From: Alnus glutinosa
Taxonomy: Eukaryota > Streptophyta > Magnoliopsida > Fagales > Betulaceae
DNA: 64,000 bases
Assembly (NCBI RefSeq): GCF_958979055.1
Contig: NC_084888.1
Coordinates: 7,983,501 to 8,047,500, forward strand
Direction of reading: 5' to 3'
The notes below the pieces were generated by a model, which searched no databases, had not been told where the DNA came from, and saw only the letters and a list, made by a program, of their open reading frames with translations. Shown piece after piece: positions 23,898 to 37,700 of the stretch. Numbering within the stretch: the first letter of the stretch is position 1; each line of letters begins with the position of its first letter. The position numbers and the translations under genes were made by a program.

Positions 23898-26800
23898 GTT
23901 ATTTTACCAATTCCTTGACTATCTTCAAACTTCCACTAATCTATGCAATTCCTTTACTATCTATTATATAAGGGATAGACGCAATTGCATTTGATAGTAA
24001 AATGAAAAAAGAAAAAGAAAAAAAGAAGATGAGAGAGACAGAGAGACAGAGTATTCCAAGTCTAATTTCCTAAATTAGGTAACTTCAATATTCACTTTAC
24101 ATTAATCAAAGTTGTCACTTGGAAAAAAAAAAAAAAAAAATCATAGCTGTCATCAATACTCGCACGAACTGACTCACAGTCGGACAATTTTCTTGTGTTC
24201 ATATTTTTTTTGCGATGATTCTGTCACCGCCAACAAAATCACCTAATTGTCAAGGAAAAACTTTCAACTGCTTCAATGTATTTGTCTGCAGTGCATGCGC
24301 ATAATCACCTATTGAGTTTGGTATGCATTTTCCTATTTTATATGTAAAAAATCCATAGAATTAGGTAGACAAAATAGTGACAGGTGTCCAATTTCACAAA
24401 ATGCAATTTCAAACTTAAAAGGAAAACCTTCATGACAAATAATGGAAGCTCGAGAGGTTGAAGGTGGAGCTAATGTATCCCATATAACCACATTAACACT
24501 GTTGGAGCTATTTCCAGCAGCAGCAATGATTGATCCGCTAGAAATATAAGCAACATCCCTGCAAATGTCAATAGTAGATTTAGTACCATTGGAAAGCACA
24601 AAGAAACACATATGTAACATCTCAACAATAGAAAAGTTAACCAGAACTAGACCAAATCAAACAAATACCAAGTGAACGGTTAATTGTGATAATTAGAAAT
24701 CCTGAGTAGGCAGGAAATATAATAGTGATAGACTATGAATTGTTAGGTAAATACTTTCTTCCATTGTTCCCAGGTTTTGCTACCACTAAAAAACCAATGC
24801 AATGAGACAAATGGGGGAACGGCCACACTACAGGGAAAGAACTTCCACTGCAACATGGAGGAAATTAATTCCCTTAGATCCGGAGGGCTGAAGTTATTAT
24901 TCTCGACCAAGTCAAAATAATGCTCAAACAAATTCCTAAATCTTCTATTTACTTCCCAAACATGGCTAAAGATTAAAAGAAGGGTAACTGGAAATGCCTC
25001 CTAAAACCAACAGGAATATAAAACATACGATGCGTGGCCGTTGAAGCAGAGTGATGATTCTGTTGGACGGATGTTACTCCTTCCTCCTACCTCCAGCTGC
25101 CACGTGCTTACAGTTCCGTCTACGGCAGCGGTAGCAAATCTTTGTCCACAGTAGTCAAACTGCAAAGCTGATATTGATGCAAGAGCATATGGTGGGGGTA
25201 CATTTGCAGCAGGCAAAACTCCATAAGTTGCAGTAGCTTTATCTTTACCGAACTGCAGTTATTACAATCCACATCAGCCTTATCCTTATGCCCTAAAAGT
25301 GACAATGAGCTCTAAACAATTCACAAAGTTCACTTTAGAGCAAGATTCAAACATTTAATGTCAATGCAATGTGTTTTTGTTCTTTCAGACTTTTACAGCT
25401 TCCTCCGGCCTTTTGGTAGCAATTTCTTGGAGAATAGAAACCACAACAGAATAATGGAGTAGAACAGACTGGTGGTTAGTGCAAAATAACAGGTAAGCTT
25501 CAACATGCAAAAACTATTTCTCATGGAATCATGTCCAGTGCTTATGTGTCTTTCTGTTGAGAGACAAATCAATAATACAAGAAGCTCAAAGACTAAATAT
25601 GCATCTTGAAACGAGTGTGGTATTATACTGTGTATTTGATACATGGCTAGAACCATGTCTAGGCTGTGATCAACCCAAAATCCCCTCGCTATTTCCAATA
25701 GTACAATCATATTCCACAACCTCAATCAAGGAATAGATTATTCCATAATAAAAGGGACAGATGTTGGGTTTCATTTTTAGAAAGAAAACCTTGACATGAA
25801 TTTTTAATTTTTAATTTCTGATAAGTAGCAAAAATTAAAAGAATTCCCCTTCGCTCTACAAAGTCTACAAGAACAGTCTAAGAAGAACAATACATAAAGG
25901 CAAAGTTTTTTTTTCTTTTTTTGATAAGTATAAAGGCGAACTAATGCATTTCCAGATAAAAGATTGCAAATATTACTATATTATAGAAGTTTCTTACCTC
26001 CCATAAGTAAATGTGTGTATTACTAGAACCCACCAAGAAGAAAGGCCTAGAGGGGTGACTTGAGAAAGCTCTTGTGCTTATATTCTCAATGGTAGGCAGT
26101 GGATCAACAATCTCCTCAAAGTCCTGTTGAATCTCCCAACCTAAGCCAGCGGCACCAATACCAGCATAACCTGGAATCCCAAATGCTCCACCACCCTTCA
26201 AGTCCCTGCCAGGCCTTGCCAAAGAGCCCACACCAACAGTTGCTCCACCCAACCCAAGGTGTGACCATTTCTCGCTCCCCAGACCAACACCAGGAGATAC
26301 ACATGTTGGAACTGGGGTCGACTCAGAACCAGCCCACCCATTCTGTGGCCAATCAGCTTCTGACCAGATATAGTCTGACTGATCACTGAAAGACATCCCA
26401 TCTTCCCAATTAAAGAATATTATGCCCTGATTCAGATAGAATTTAATAAGTACTTGCTTATGCATATAATTCTATGTTGGATATAAGATATATGTAAATG
26501 CTAAAATATAATCAAGGGGCACAAACGTAGGGGCAAAAAACTAATGTAGTTTTCTGTAAGCTTTCCTGCAGCATAAATCAAGCAGACAAACAACTGCCCT
26601 AGCCTCCTACTTTTGATGGAATTGGTAATTTTTATAACTCATAGAATGAAATACAATTCACTAACATTTTTCTTTTAAAAAAAAAAAAGAAAAAAAAAAG
26701 AAAAGAACCAACCACTCTAGGTACTACTTTTAGAAGTTTTTTCTTTCCTTGACAAATTTGCAACATTATTATGCACAGGTCAATAAAATTAAGACACTTA

Positions 26801-27170
26801 TGCACAGCATTAAGCTGATTATTAGAACAAGAGAGTAGAAAACTAAAATAACAAGATCAAGATTCAAAGATGCTAGCAGGATGGTAGCTAATAAATAAAC
26901 TAGGGGGGGAAATAAAGAAAAAAGAATAAACATTTTATGAAAGGCATCCAGATATTGAGAAAGACTAGAATAGCATTTACCATGTAGCATTGGAACAACC
27001 AGCTTGAATGATCCATCCAAGCTGTCAAAAAAGTTGCATTTTACAAAGATGTAGACAATAAGAGGTAACAGATTGTGAGAATTCATTTACTTTCTATTTC
27101 AAAAGAGTTCAAACAAGTCATGCAGATTCAAATATGATTATTTCCCCAAAGAAGCAAGGTTTCAACCTCC

Positions 27171-27215
<45 letters not shown>

Positions 27216-30200
27216 GTCAATTGGCAACTCCAAGATCCATAACAGATGAATCTGGAAAAGTACCTCTATCTTTTGCCAGACACTGCAAGCTACATCCATA
27301 ACTAGGTTTATCATGTTCAACGGAAGTAATATAACCAATTGAAAGTGTCTGCAGAATGTAAAAATATGTATAACAGACATAACTAAACGGTCTGAGACAG
27401 TCTGAAAACTTGAAAATATAACCTCTGCTTGGAACCTAAATATTATACAAGACACAAAATGGAGCAATCTACAAACAACAAAAAGAGTTTTCACTAAATG
27501 ATGCCAAATGAAATGCTTCCGAACACAAGCTAGAGTTTGTGTGCAGAGACTAACCTTTCGATTGCTGGCAAGTGCAGCTTGCCTTTGATCAATAGAGTTG
27601 ATACACAAAGCCTGCTCAAGAAATAAGGTTTAGTTACCATAAAATGCAATATGAGAGCTATGAAATATGTTGATCTTCAGAACTAGATGCCATCTCCAGA
27701 TGAAAGACACAAAAATAAATAAATAAATAACAAATAAAAAAGAATAAAGAAATATTACCTCCAAAAGCTCCCCGTTTCTCTTATATATTTCTTTAGGCTG
27801 TTGGAAAGTTGTAATCTCCTTTGTATACGTTGTGTCTTTCCGCCAGGAACTTAAAAAAGTGGGGCCATTTCGAAACAGACTTCTAGCAGGTGATCCAGCT
27901 TCGCTAGTGGCAAAACTACCGTTATGCATGCTGTCATACATATAAGATTCCTCTGTTTCATGTACTCCCAGACCAATATATTTATCACCCCATGCTTTAG
28001 AGGGTTTATGATTGAAAAAATGTGACAAATTTACTTCTCCATTTGCAAAGCCTTCAGATATTATCTTAGAATCAGCGCAGATATCCCAAAGTATTTCAGA
28101 AATTGAAGATTTATCTTTGTTTTTAAGGATGTCAATATTTACAGTACCCCGATAAAGGGCTCCGGGTTGAGGCTCACTAGATTCTTTTAACCACAGAAGA
28201 GTCGCTACCTGCAATCCATTCTCTACTTTCTGCCATAGAAATGATGCAAGTTGTTTTACATGATAAGAAGAAAGATGTGTAACTGTGGTCTTCAGTAACT
28301 TTGCCAAGCTCAATGAGACCAGCCTGATCTCCCGAGTTACACTGTTGCCATCAGATTCCAAATTCGTGGATCTAGATGCTGTGGAAGAAAGTATTCCAAG
28401 GGAAACACCAGGGAAACATTCATCTTCAAACTTATCGGACACCAAATCTAACTTCTGTTTCATGAATCTGGACATGTGTTGCCACAAACAAGTGCCAATA
28501 ATTTGCCATCTTTCATCTTCTGGTATTGAATGGATTACATCTCCAGCTTGTTTATTTTGCACATTATTTGAAGCCTGAAAACCCTCTCCTTTGTCATCTA
28601 TTGATCGATTTTGAGCCACCAACTCTGCAATCTGGGGAAGGAGTTTCTTCAAATCCATTATATCAACTTCATAAGGAGTATGCCCATTGGTATGAGTGAT
28701 CAAGAGGGGTTGCACCATCAGAAGGAGAACTCTTGAGTTTTTTTGAAGCCAAGCAGATGCAAAATGTACATAAAACTCAAATAAATCAAGAACAATAAGG
28801 AGTTTCATGATGAGATCTTCAGCGACAAAGTCAGAAATAATTCTCAAAGTAGCTCTTAAAGTCCACAATGACGGTAAAAGACCTTCAAAGAAGTACCCAT
28901 CTAACTGCGTAGATCTACTTTCAGCAGATATGTCATTCTCAGTATAACAGGACTTCGGCTGAGAGCAAGTTATACTGCAGGCAGCAATAAACCGTGAAAA
29001 TAAAAGGGAAATTTCTTTGGTAGACTTCAAAAGTGGCTCATGCAGAGGAGGACATAAGAGGAAACCATCAACTGTATTACTCTCATTTTGTGACTCAACT
29101 TGAGGCTTACAACCGTGCAACATATCATATCTGATAAACAAGAACCCATGATTGCGTAGTGCGGCCTGTTGAAAGGGATTAAGAAAAAAAAATCAGTAGA
29201 TGGGAAGTATCTGTCAGTTGTGTTATTGAGAAGTTAACACATATTCTACAAACTACATACCATGCTAATCAGACAGGCAGGAACCAAGGAAAACCTCTGC
29301 TCAAACTGTGAGAGACCTATACACAACTTATGCCGAAAGTTTTCGAGTAATTTCTTGTATTCATGAACATTATTCTCCTTTGAGCAAGTACAAGCTCCAA
29401 CAGATCCTACAATGGTGTCTGGCCAACTTGGATGCTCTCTCATCAATTTTGAGAAGTACGGAAATGCCAAATCCAATTTATCATGGTACTCCAGATGAAA
29501 AGCTACATCCCTAGAAAGCCAGTTAGAGGAATATCGTCGAGAAGGCTTTAGAATCCTATGTAGAATTTCAAAATGTCCAACATCATCTGACCAACTATCT
29601 TCATCTGTACTCCCAAGAATGCCCAGGGGTGATGAAAGGCACTCTAAAGCCTCGAGCTACAATAAATGTGAGAAGCATCAGTTACAGTTTTGTACCAGAA
29701 ACACGATACCAAACATAGAAAGGGACTGGGGCTGGTCTAGTCACCAACAAAACAAAATATAATATATATCATAAGAATTTAAAAGTTTGGATCTTAGGGT
29801 TGGGGTGGTAGCTAATTATATAGAGGTTCTAAATGGACATCTTAATTCCAAAAGCCCTTCTAGATAAATTAGGGTTGTTTGGTGTATCCACTTGTGAGGA
29901 TAGAGAGCCATTCTCACATACTCCATTCTATAAAAGTAGGTATCACTTTCCACCATTATGGTGAGAATCATCAAAGTAAAACATCTTGAGTGTACCATAT
30001 GACATGTGATTATGTCAAACATATAATTACTATATGTGCATAGTACATATAAAGGACAGCATAAATAGCATGAGTCAGCAACTATACGACAGCTTTTTGG
30101 TATGTCAACCTTTGATTGACTGATGCAGATACAAAGTCATGCAACAAAAGTGAGAGAATTTGCGCATAAGTTTAAGTAAAACATTGTAAGATATGCCTGT

Positions 30201-33200
30201 AGATCTGAAGAAAAATTATTAAATAAAACACAACTGAAACAATAAATATTCATTCAGCACATATAAACCCATATTACAATAGCATGAACTGTAAAATAAA
30301 CTTACAGGAAGCCCACATCGTTTTAAAGCAGTAGCTGTCATCACAGTTGCCCACCTACCCAGAACTGCGGTATTTTGCTCCCCTACGGCATTTCTCATGC
30401 TACTTTTGTTGGCTAGTGTTTGGCAATAAAGACCAATATTTGGATCCAAAAAAGCAACATTTTTGGATGAAAGTGCAGATTTTTCAGTAGCAGGATCAAC
30501 CTGGAAACCAAGGATGCTAAAAAATGATTGCAAGTGATTCCCCAGTTCCCACTGCAGATCAAGGACAGGTCCAAGTAAGTTATGACATCATCAAAACCAG
30601 GGAGATCTCATACATGCAGCTATTTACAAGAATGTCCTTTCATAAAAAATAAGTTAAAAGTATTTATATCCCTCAAACCTCCAGAAGGCTTGCTAGCCAG
30701 TGGTCGCCTTTCTCAATGGTGGATGGAAGCAAATACTTTGTTATTACATAATGCTGTAATGGGCCACCACGTCCCTCAACAAGCAGAGCAATTACTAGTG
30801 CAAGCTGTTCATCTCCAAGGTTCTTTGCGCAAACACTGAGAGCAGAATAAGTATCACCTCCAAGAAGAAAGAAAGCAATGGCCAGTTCTAGCTGATGTCT
30901 GCTCATTAAAACATAAGCATTCTTCAAAGCAGCTGCCTTATTTTTCTCCTCCTGTAGCAGTAATTATGCATAAATAATTCAGGTCCTAGTTCATCGAAAT
31001 TTGATTAGTATCATAGTTCATCAAAATTGTCACACAACGATACAAATTAAGGAATATGAGAAAGAAGTGGAGGTTTAAGGGATTAACTTCTTCCAAGAAA
31101 GACAGTGGAAAAAGTGCTTCTGTAATTGTTTTCTTCAGATTCTAAGCATAAGTAGTGAAATTAAAAGATCCATGCCTTGAATTTTGCCCATATCAAATCA
31201 CTCACTTGGTTCTCAATGTTTGTAAATCAGGTCCATTAATCAAATAGATCATACCGTCATATTTTCCATCAATATCCTAACAGAAACCATGTAAAATCCC
31301 CATTATACCCCTAAAAAAAATAAAAATGCAAAATGCATTTTTGGAGTGGTCTGACCACCCCCTCACCAGCTTTTGGGGGTGGTCCAAGCATCCCTCCAAC
31401 TCAATGGTCTGACCACCCTCTCAAGGTGAGGGGGGTGGTTGATGAGAGGATAATCCAGCCACCCGCTTCGGGATTTTCTTTAATTCAATCCTTATTCTTT
31501 TTTTGGTAATTTTTTAAGAGTATAATAGAGATTTCACATAGCTTTAGCTAGAAAATAAACGGAAAATATGACGGAAGCATCTATTGGAAAAATGGCTGAA
31601 ACTCATGGAACTGATTGTAAAATTGGGAACTGAAAGAGTGATGATTTGACATAGGCTCAAAACTCATGGTAGTGAGCTGTTAATTCCCAACAAAATAAAT
31701 TAATGAGTTAACACTGTATAACTTAGAGAATACCTGAAAATTACGTGCAAGAAAAGCCACCAACGGCTTATCCTTCTCATCCTTGCTGATTTTGAAAAGA
31801 GCAGCCAATACTTGAAGCCTATTCAATGCTATATATAACAGTGCACAATCCTTAGGGTCTTTGTTCTTCAGATATTGAAATCTTGCCAGTTTCTCCATCT
31901 ACAGTGGAAACACACGTGTTAAAACTTTTTAAAGAGTAAAGACAGACTAGAACTCTGCTCACTACATTGTCTACAGAGATAGATGTCACTACAACTGTTC
32001 ATAAAGACCTGTGGCTAAAAGAGAGGGGAGGGCAGCACTATATATTTTTTTTGATAGGTTAGGTGACTATATATAACAATCAAAGATCATAAATAAAAAG
32101 ATGCGACATATTTTCTGTAGTAGTGGTTTAAGGAAAAAAGAAAAAGATACTACATATTCTTGCAGGATGGTAAGAGAACAATTAACAATCGCCTTGTAGA
32201 CATCAGCTCATAGCTTACGTGAAATAAACTTCTCCTTAAAACAACTGAACAGATAGAATCAGAAATTGTCAGCCAGGTTAAAAAGTGTATTCTTGTGAAT
32301 TCAGTTATCTTGTGCTGCGTGCATCCCTGGTACTGATTGATAACAGAATCTGTTTCACATACTTGCTCAGAAAACCAAACTAGTCTACAAGAAGGATGTA
32401 AGGCTCCTTTGACAATAATATATCCATCTGATTATACAACCCAGTTTAATTCAACTCATTCACACTACTTTCCAAGAGTATAACATTGAAGGTTCTACTT
32501 CTATCAGCTGAGGAGTTAACTATGACGATGGGGTTACCTAGTGTCTTTGGTGTCAAAAATATCAAACATTATGCACAAAATAACACTCAGGTAAAAAGGA
32601 TAGAATCATTTTCTGTTATTTTATTCAATGATCAAGTAATTTTCCCAATATAGTGTATAGAGCAAGAAGAATGAAAATAATAGCTCAAATATTACCCGCG
32701 CACGCAACTGTGTTGTATTAGTAAACCAAAATCCAACTCCCATAGCCCGCATTTCTTGCCAAGACGATTCATTAGGTAAAACAGCACCAAATAAATTTTC
32801 CTGACAATCAGAGTGGTAGGCCCATACAATCAACCTGGAGTCAACAACCAACTCATTTATTGATGCTGATCTACAAAACCTTCGGGAAAAATGTAACTGC
32901 TGAAACCTCAATGCCACCCAAAACCTGGAGGGGAAAAAAGAGGAGGAGATCGATATTAAAACCAAAAAAAGAGACCAATTCCATAAATAAAAATTGAACA
33001 CAAAGCTGGTGTTACTTTGAGAAAGACATATGGAAAATAAAGTCAGCAATCAACCACACATTCTACATGCACAAAATTTAGAGCAAAGAAAGATATTTCA
33101 ATACTTTACTATTAGATGATATTAAATAATTGAGGCACCACAGTGTAAAAAGTCGTAACTAAATATTAGTTTAATTCAAATGTCTCTTAACGGACTTCTA

Positions 33201-34696
33201 TATTTTGCAGAACCTTCTTCCTTTTTTTTCTTCTCTCTCTCTCTCCCCCCCCCCCCTCTCATAAACGACTCCAAGTTGATGGATTTGTGTAAAATCCATC
33301 ACATGCCTTGTAAAACCTACGAAAGTCAACAACGGGATTGAACTACCCACCATGTTAGAGTGGGACATCATGGTTTTTGAGGTTCAAAATTCATGTTAGC
33401 AGCAACAACAACAACAAATTGTAAATTTCACATGTAAGCTAATAATCGCTACATACTTTTATTTTTCTTTTAGAACACATCTCTTAGTTTACTTTTAGGC
33501 TTTGTAGCCATGTGAGATTGTGAATGCATTCTCTTCAATAGTTGATGATTATTAAATAAATGGGTTTTACATTCTCTTGAGAATTATCATTTTAAAAATA
33601 CAGAGTGTGAAAAAGATCTAGTGAAAACATAAAATCTTATGGTAAGTAGATCTTGCATAAGGGGTATCAGAAAAGATCATGTAAAACACCATGTAAACAA
33701 AGCAATTCATCTGATTCAGATTCAGAATTACCTTCGCCCAGGTTCATCAAGACTTTCATAGGTAGAAATGTGTGGAATACTAACTTCACCAAGAAGATCT
33801 ATAATTGCAAGAATTTGCGTCTTCTGCGTGTTGGTTAAAGCTGCTAATTGATACAAGTTCTCAAGCGGCTCACCAAACCCGTTAAGTTCAGATGTTGTGG
33901 AAGAGGAAGGGAACATTATATTGGAAGCAATGGGCTCATAATTCATGCTGCTCTGAAACTGTGACGATGTTCCAGTCAAATCTCCACTCCATTGAAATCC
34001 TTTAACAGTTGAATTTTTCAAGAGAATTCCATCAAAATAATTTGACAAAAGGATTTGTGGGATAATGTGGCTAGACTTGGCAGAGATATTTTCCATCTTA
34101 GAAGCAGAACTAGAAGCAAGACACTCAACAAGATGCCTCACAGCTGCATATGCCCGTTTCCAATTGCCTAAACGCATAAGAGAAAACATGCTTTAATTAA
34201 CACATTGAAAGAAGAGATCTACAACAGGAGAGTCCTATATGCTAGAGAAGCAATATTTGGTCTGCAAATTCCAAAACTAATTTGAAAAGGGAACTGATAG
34301 TTAGCACCAGGGAAAAACAGTAGAAAATGAAGAGTACACACGCGGGCGTATATGCAGAATAAAAAAATGTAAATTACCAGGCTGAAATTCCCACGAAGCA
34401 TAATGCACCCATTCCTTACAACAAAACCGCATGTAAATATCTTCAATCTAAGAAAATCAGATAATACTTATAATTTCATGGCAGATTGTTTCAAATTCTA
34501 CAACTTCAGCAAATTACCATGTATTGCAAGCAACAATTTATTAATTGTCACATCCAACATGAATAAGGACTGTCCATTTACATCATGCAATTGAAAAAGG
34601 GTATGAACACAGATAAATTATAAGGGAATGAAAGATTAGAAAAAAGGAGGGTAAGTCAGTATAAGTTCTTTCAGGACAGAGCATTAATGTGAAGGA

Positions 34697-34744
<48 letters not shown>

Positions 34745-37700
34745 TTTTTTTTTTTTTTATGAGTAATGTGAAGGAGATTCACAAACCCACATCTGTGAAA
34801 TCCTTCATTCATGTTACAAGACGAAAATAATTTAGCATGTTTAATTTTTTGTTTCGATCAAATCATATATTTATTTCATATAACAAATTCTTCCATCATA
34901 ACCATGCTAACAACATCCAAGAAAGGCTAGCCAAACACTGGCAGAAACTTTCTTTTGCTTGCAACAGAGTAGGTAGCCGTAAGGTGGCAGGGTGACATAG
35001 AAGTTTAGAATAAACCAGTCACTACTCACTAGGTTCTCCTTTAACGAAGGATCAAATGAAATCTAAGAAGAGTACTTAAGATATTTGTTGTTTGGGGCGG
35101 GTCGGTGTTGAGGTGTTTGTTGTTTCTTGTATACTTCGTGTGTACTAGGGGTGCCTCGCGCTGTCATTTATAAAATTTGCACTTACTTATAAAAATAAAA
35201 TAAAATAATATTTGGAAAAGAAGCAAAGAAACGGTTAGAATATTTTTACCACATGACGGACATAAGTTCCCAAATGCAGCCAACAAGTCTGAAGATCGAT
35301 TGAATATTCTTACCTTTGCAAATCTCACAAACAAAATTCCCAGCATTAAAAATAAACAACGTTCTTTGCACAAGAATTATATAATATGACCAGTAAAAAC
35401 ACCACTGCCATAACAAGATTCATGAAATATAGTCTGTCTTGTTCATCTTTGCACCCAATTTATAACAACTATTTTATAGCTCAGTTAAATTTATAACTTC
35501 TTAAGCTTGACTTAGGGGGAGGGGGGTTGTCAAATTTCTAAATTCCCGACGCTTGACAATGTTATAGCACTTAATCAGAGTTTCAAACGATTAATTACTA
35601 ACTCATAGTACCTGAATATATATTCATAAGTAGCACTTCAGGGTGATAGCTAGGCACACATCCACTAAACCTCTCCACTACTTCTGGCAGGCTCCATAAA
35701 CCAAGCTTGGAACCTGAATCGCATTTCGATTGAGCCCCTGCTACAAACAAACTGCTGGACAGGTAATCACTCTTCTTATTAGACTTGCATTCACCACTAC
35801 AATGTTCAATTGATGATTCTCTGAAAACTGCAGGAAGAATGTCCTCATTTGTTCCACCATCACAATAAAGGCAAATATCCGTGGTATAATTCAGATGGAA
35901 CGTAGCCTTATGTTTTTTACATACATGGAACAACCACTGACTAGATACACTGAAGTAATTATCATGAATAACCACAGCTGCAGCTCTGGGTCCCCAAAGG
36001 AAGTCATGAATGGGACAGAAGGTATGAGCAAATGCAATGCAAACCCATATGTCCATTTTAAAAGATTTTTCAAAGTTCAACAAAGTCTGACCACCACAAG
36101 GCCTTGGTGCATATACTTGCAACTCATTCTGCATGCAAACTCCAAGTAATAACTGACCATTTCCTAAAGCTAACCAATTTAAAGCAACAACATCTTTGTC
36201 AACGAATAATGTATCTTCTAACATAAAAGTCCCCGCACCTTTAAGGTGTACAGAATGCCATATATGAAGGGTGCTGACAGTATTTGAATGACGTTCCGCA
36301 CACACGGTTGCAATCTTCTGACCATAATCGGTCAAGCATATAGCACTAATGGGGCCTTGATGTGCAATAAACATACCCACAAGCTCCCATGGCACGTGAG
36401 GAGTTGAGGGTTTACCAGGGATACTTCTCCACAGTTTCAAACTACCATCAAAGCAGCCAGTGGCCATGATATATGCAGGGTAACTACCACACAGATCATT
36501 GCTTGATGCCAGCTTTTGTTGTTTAAGAGTCAGAGTACCTGGACAGACCACAGCAAAACTTGTAACCTGATCATGGGAATGAGGATCTGGCAGATATGAT
36601 GAGCAAGGAATAACACCAAGACAATATCTTTTGCTACCAAAAACACCTTCAAATTTCCACGTGCTGCCTGCTGCAGCATCTGTAGTGTCAAAATTACATT
36701 CACAGCAGCTTACGGATAAATCAAAAGAATGCAAGGTCACTTCCCATGATAAAGCCTGGAACCCCTTCATCCATATCCCCAAAAGCATAAATTTATTATA
36801 CTTGAAGGTTTTATTACAAGTGGAAGACAAAGGAATTGAAAAGATATTTGTGGGACCGTCCTCATATGGACCACAACCAGTGAAAGGTATAGTGAATAAG
36901 TAGTGACATTCTATATTTTCTTCTTCATTTTGGCAAATTTTAACTATGAAGCAATCAATTCCTCCAACATGTCCCATAAAAAGAACCAGTTCTTCCTCCA
37001 ATACTGAAGGTGCCCACCTTAAGCACGTATATTTGGAACATGAATCTTGAGTTGCAAATTTTCCAAAACGTTTCCATGTTGGAATCAGCGATGGACGACC
37101 CACAATGCAGTTGGAAATGGTGGAGAGTGACCAAAAAAGAAGCAATCCATTAGAATCCAAAGAAACAGTGAGTTCAACTTCACAGCTATAAGGATGCACA
37201 GCAACTTGTAAGATTTTTCCAGCATGACCACCTAAATTCAAAATTCCAGCGGCAGAACATGATAAATAGTTATCTGGCCTGGATTTATTAAGTGATGAAT
37301 CGTCTATATTATTTGATGTTTTCGTATATAACAATGACCAAATTAAAGAATCAGAAGGCAATAAGTGAATCAAAGAACACATAATCGGTGGACCAGACAA
37401 GTGGTTCCTCGACATAACAAATTTATTAAGAAGTAATCTGCCTTCAAAATTTGATCCCACTTCGAGGCCCTGCAGTTCTTGTCTCTTCCATAACGTAACT
37501 CGGGGGAACCGCATTGGGGCTATGTCATCAAGGCAGTGGATAGCCCAAAAATGTACCAACATTCCCGGACCAAACCCGACTAACCACTCACATCTGCCTG
37601 TCTTTTCATGCTCAGATCCTTCTGTCGAGAAAACTTGGTTAACTCCATCACCAGTTCTGAGAAGGCTCCCAATTTCTGTGGCCCACAACACAAATAAATC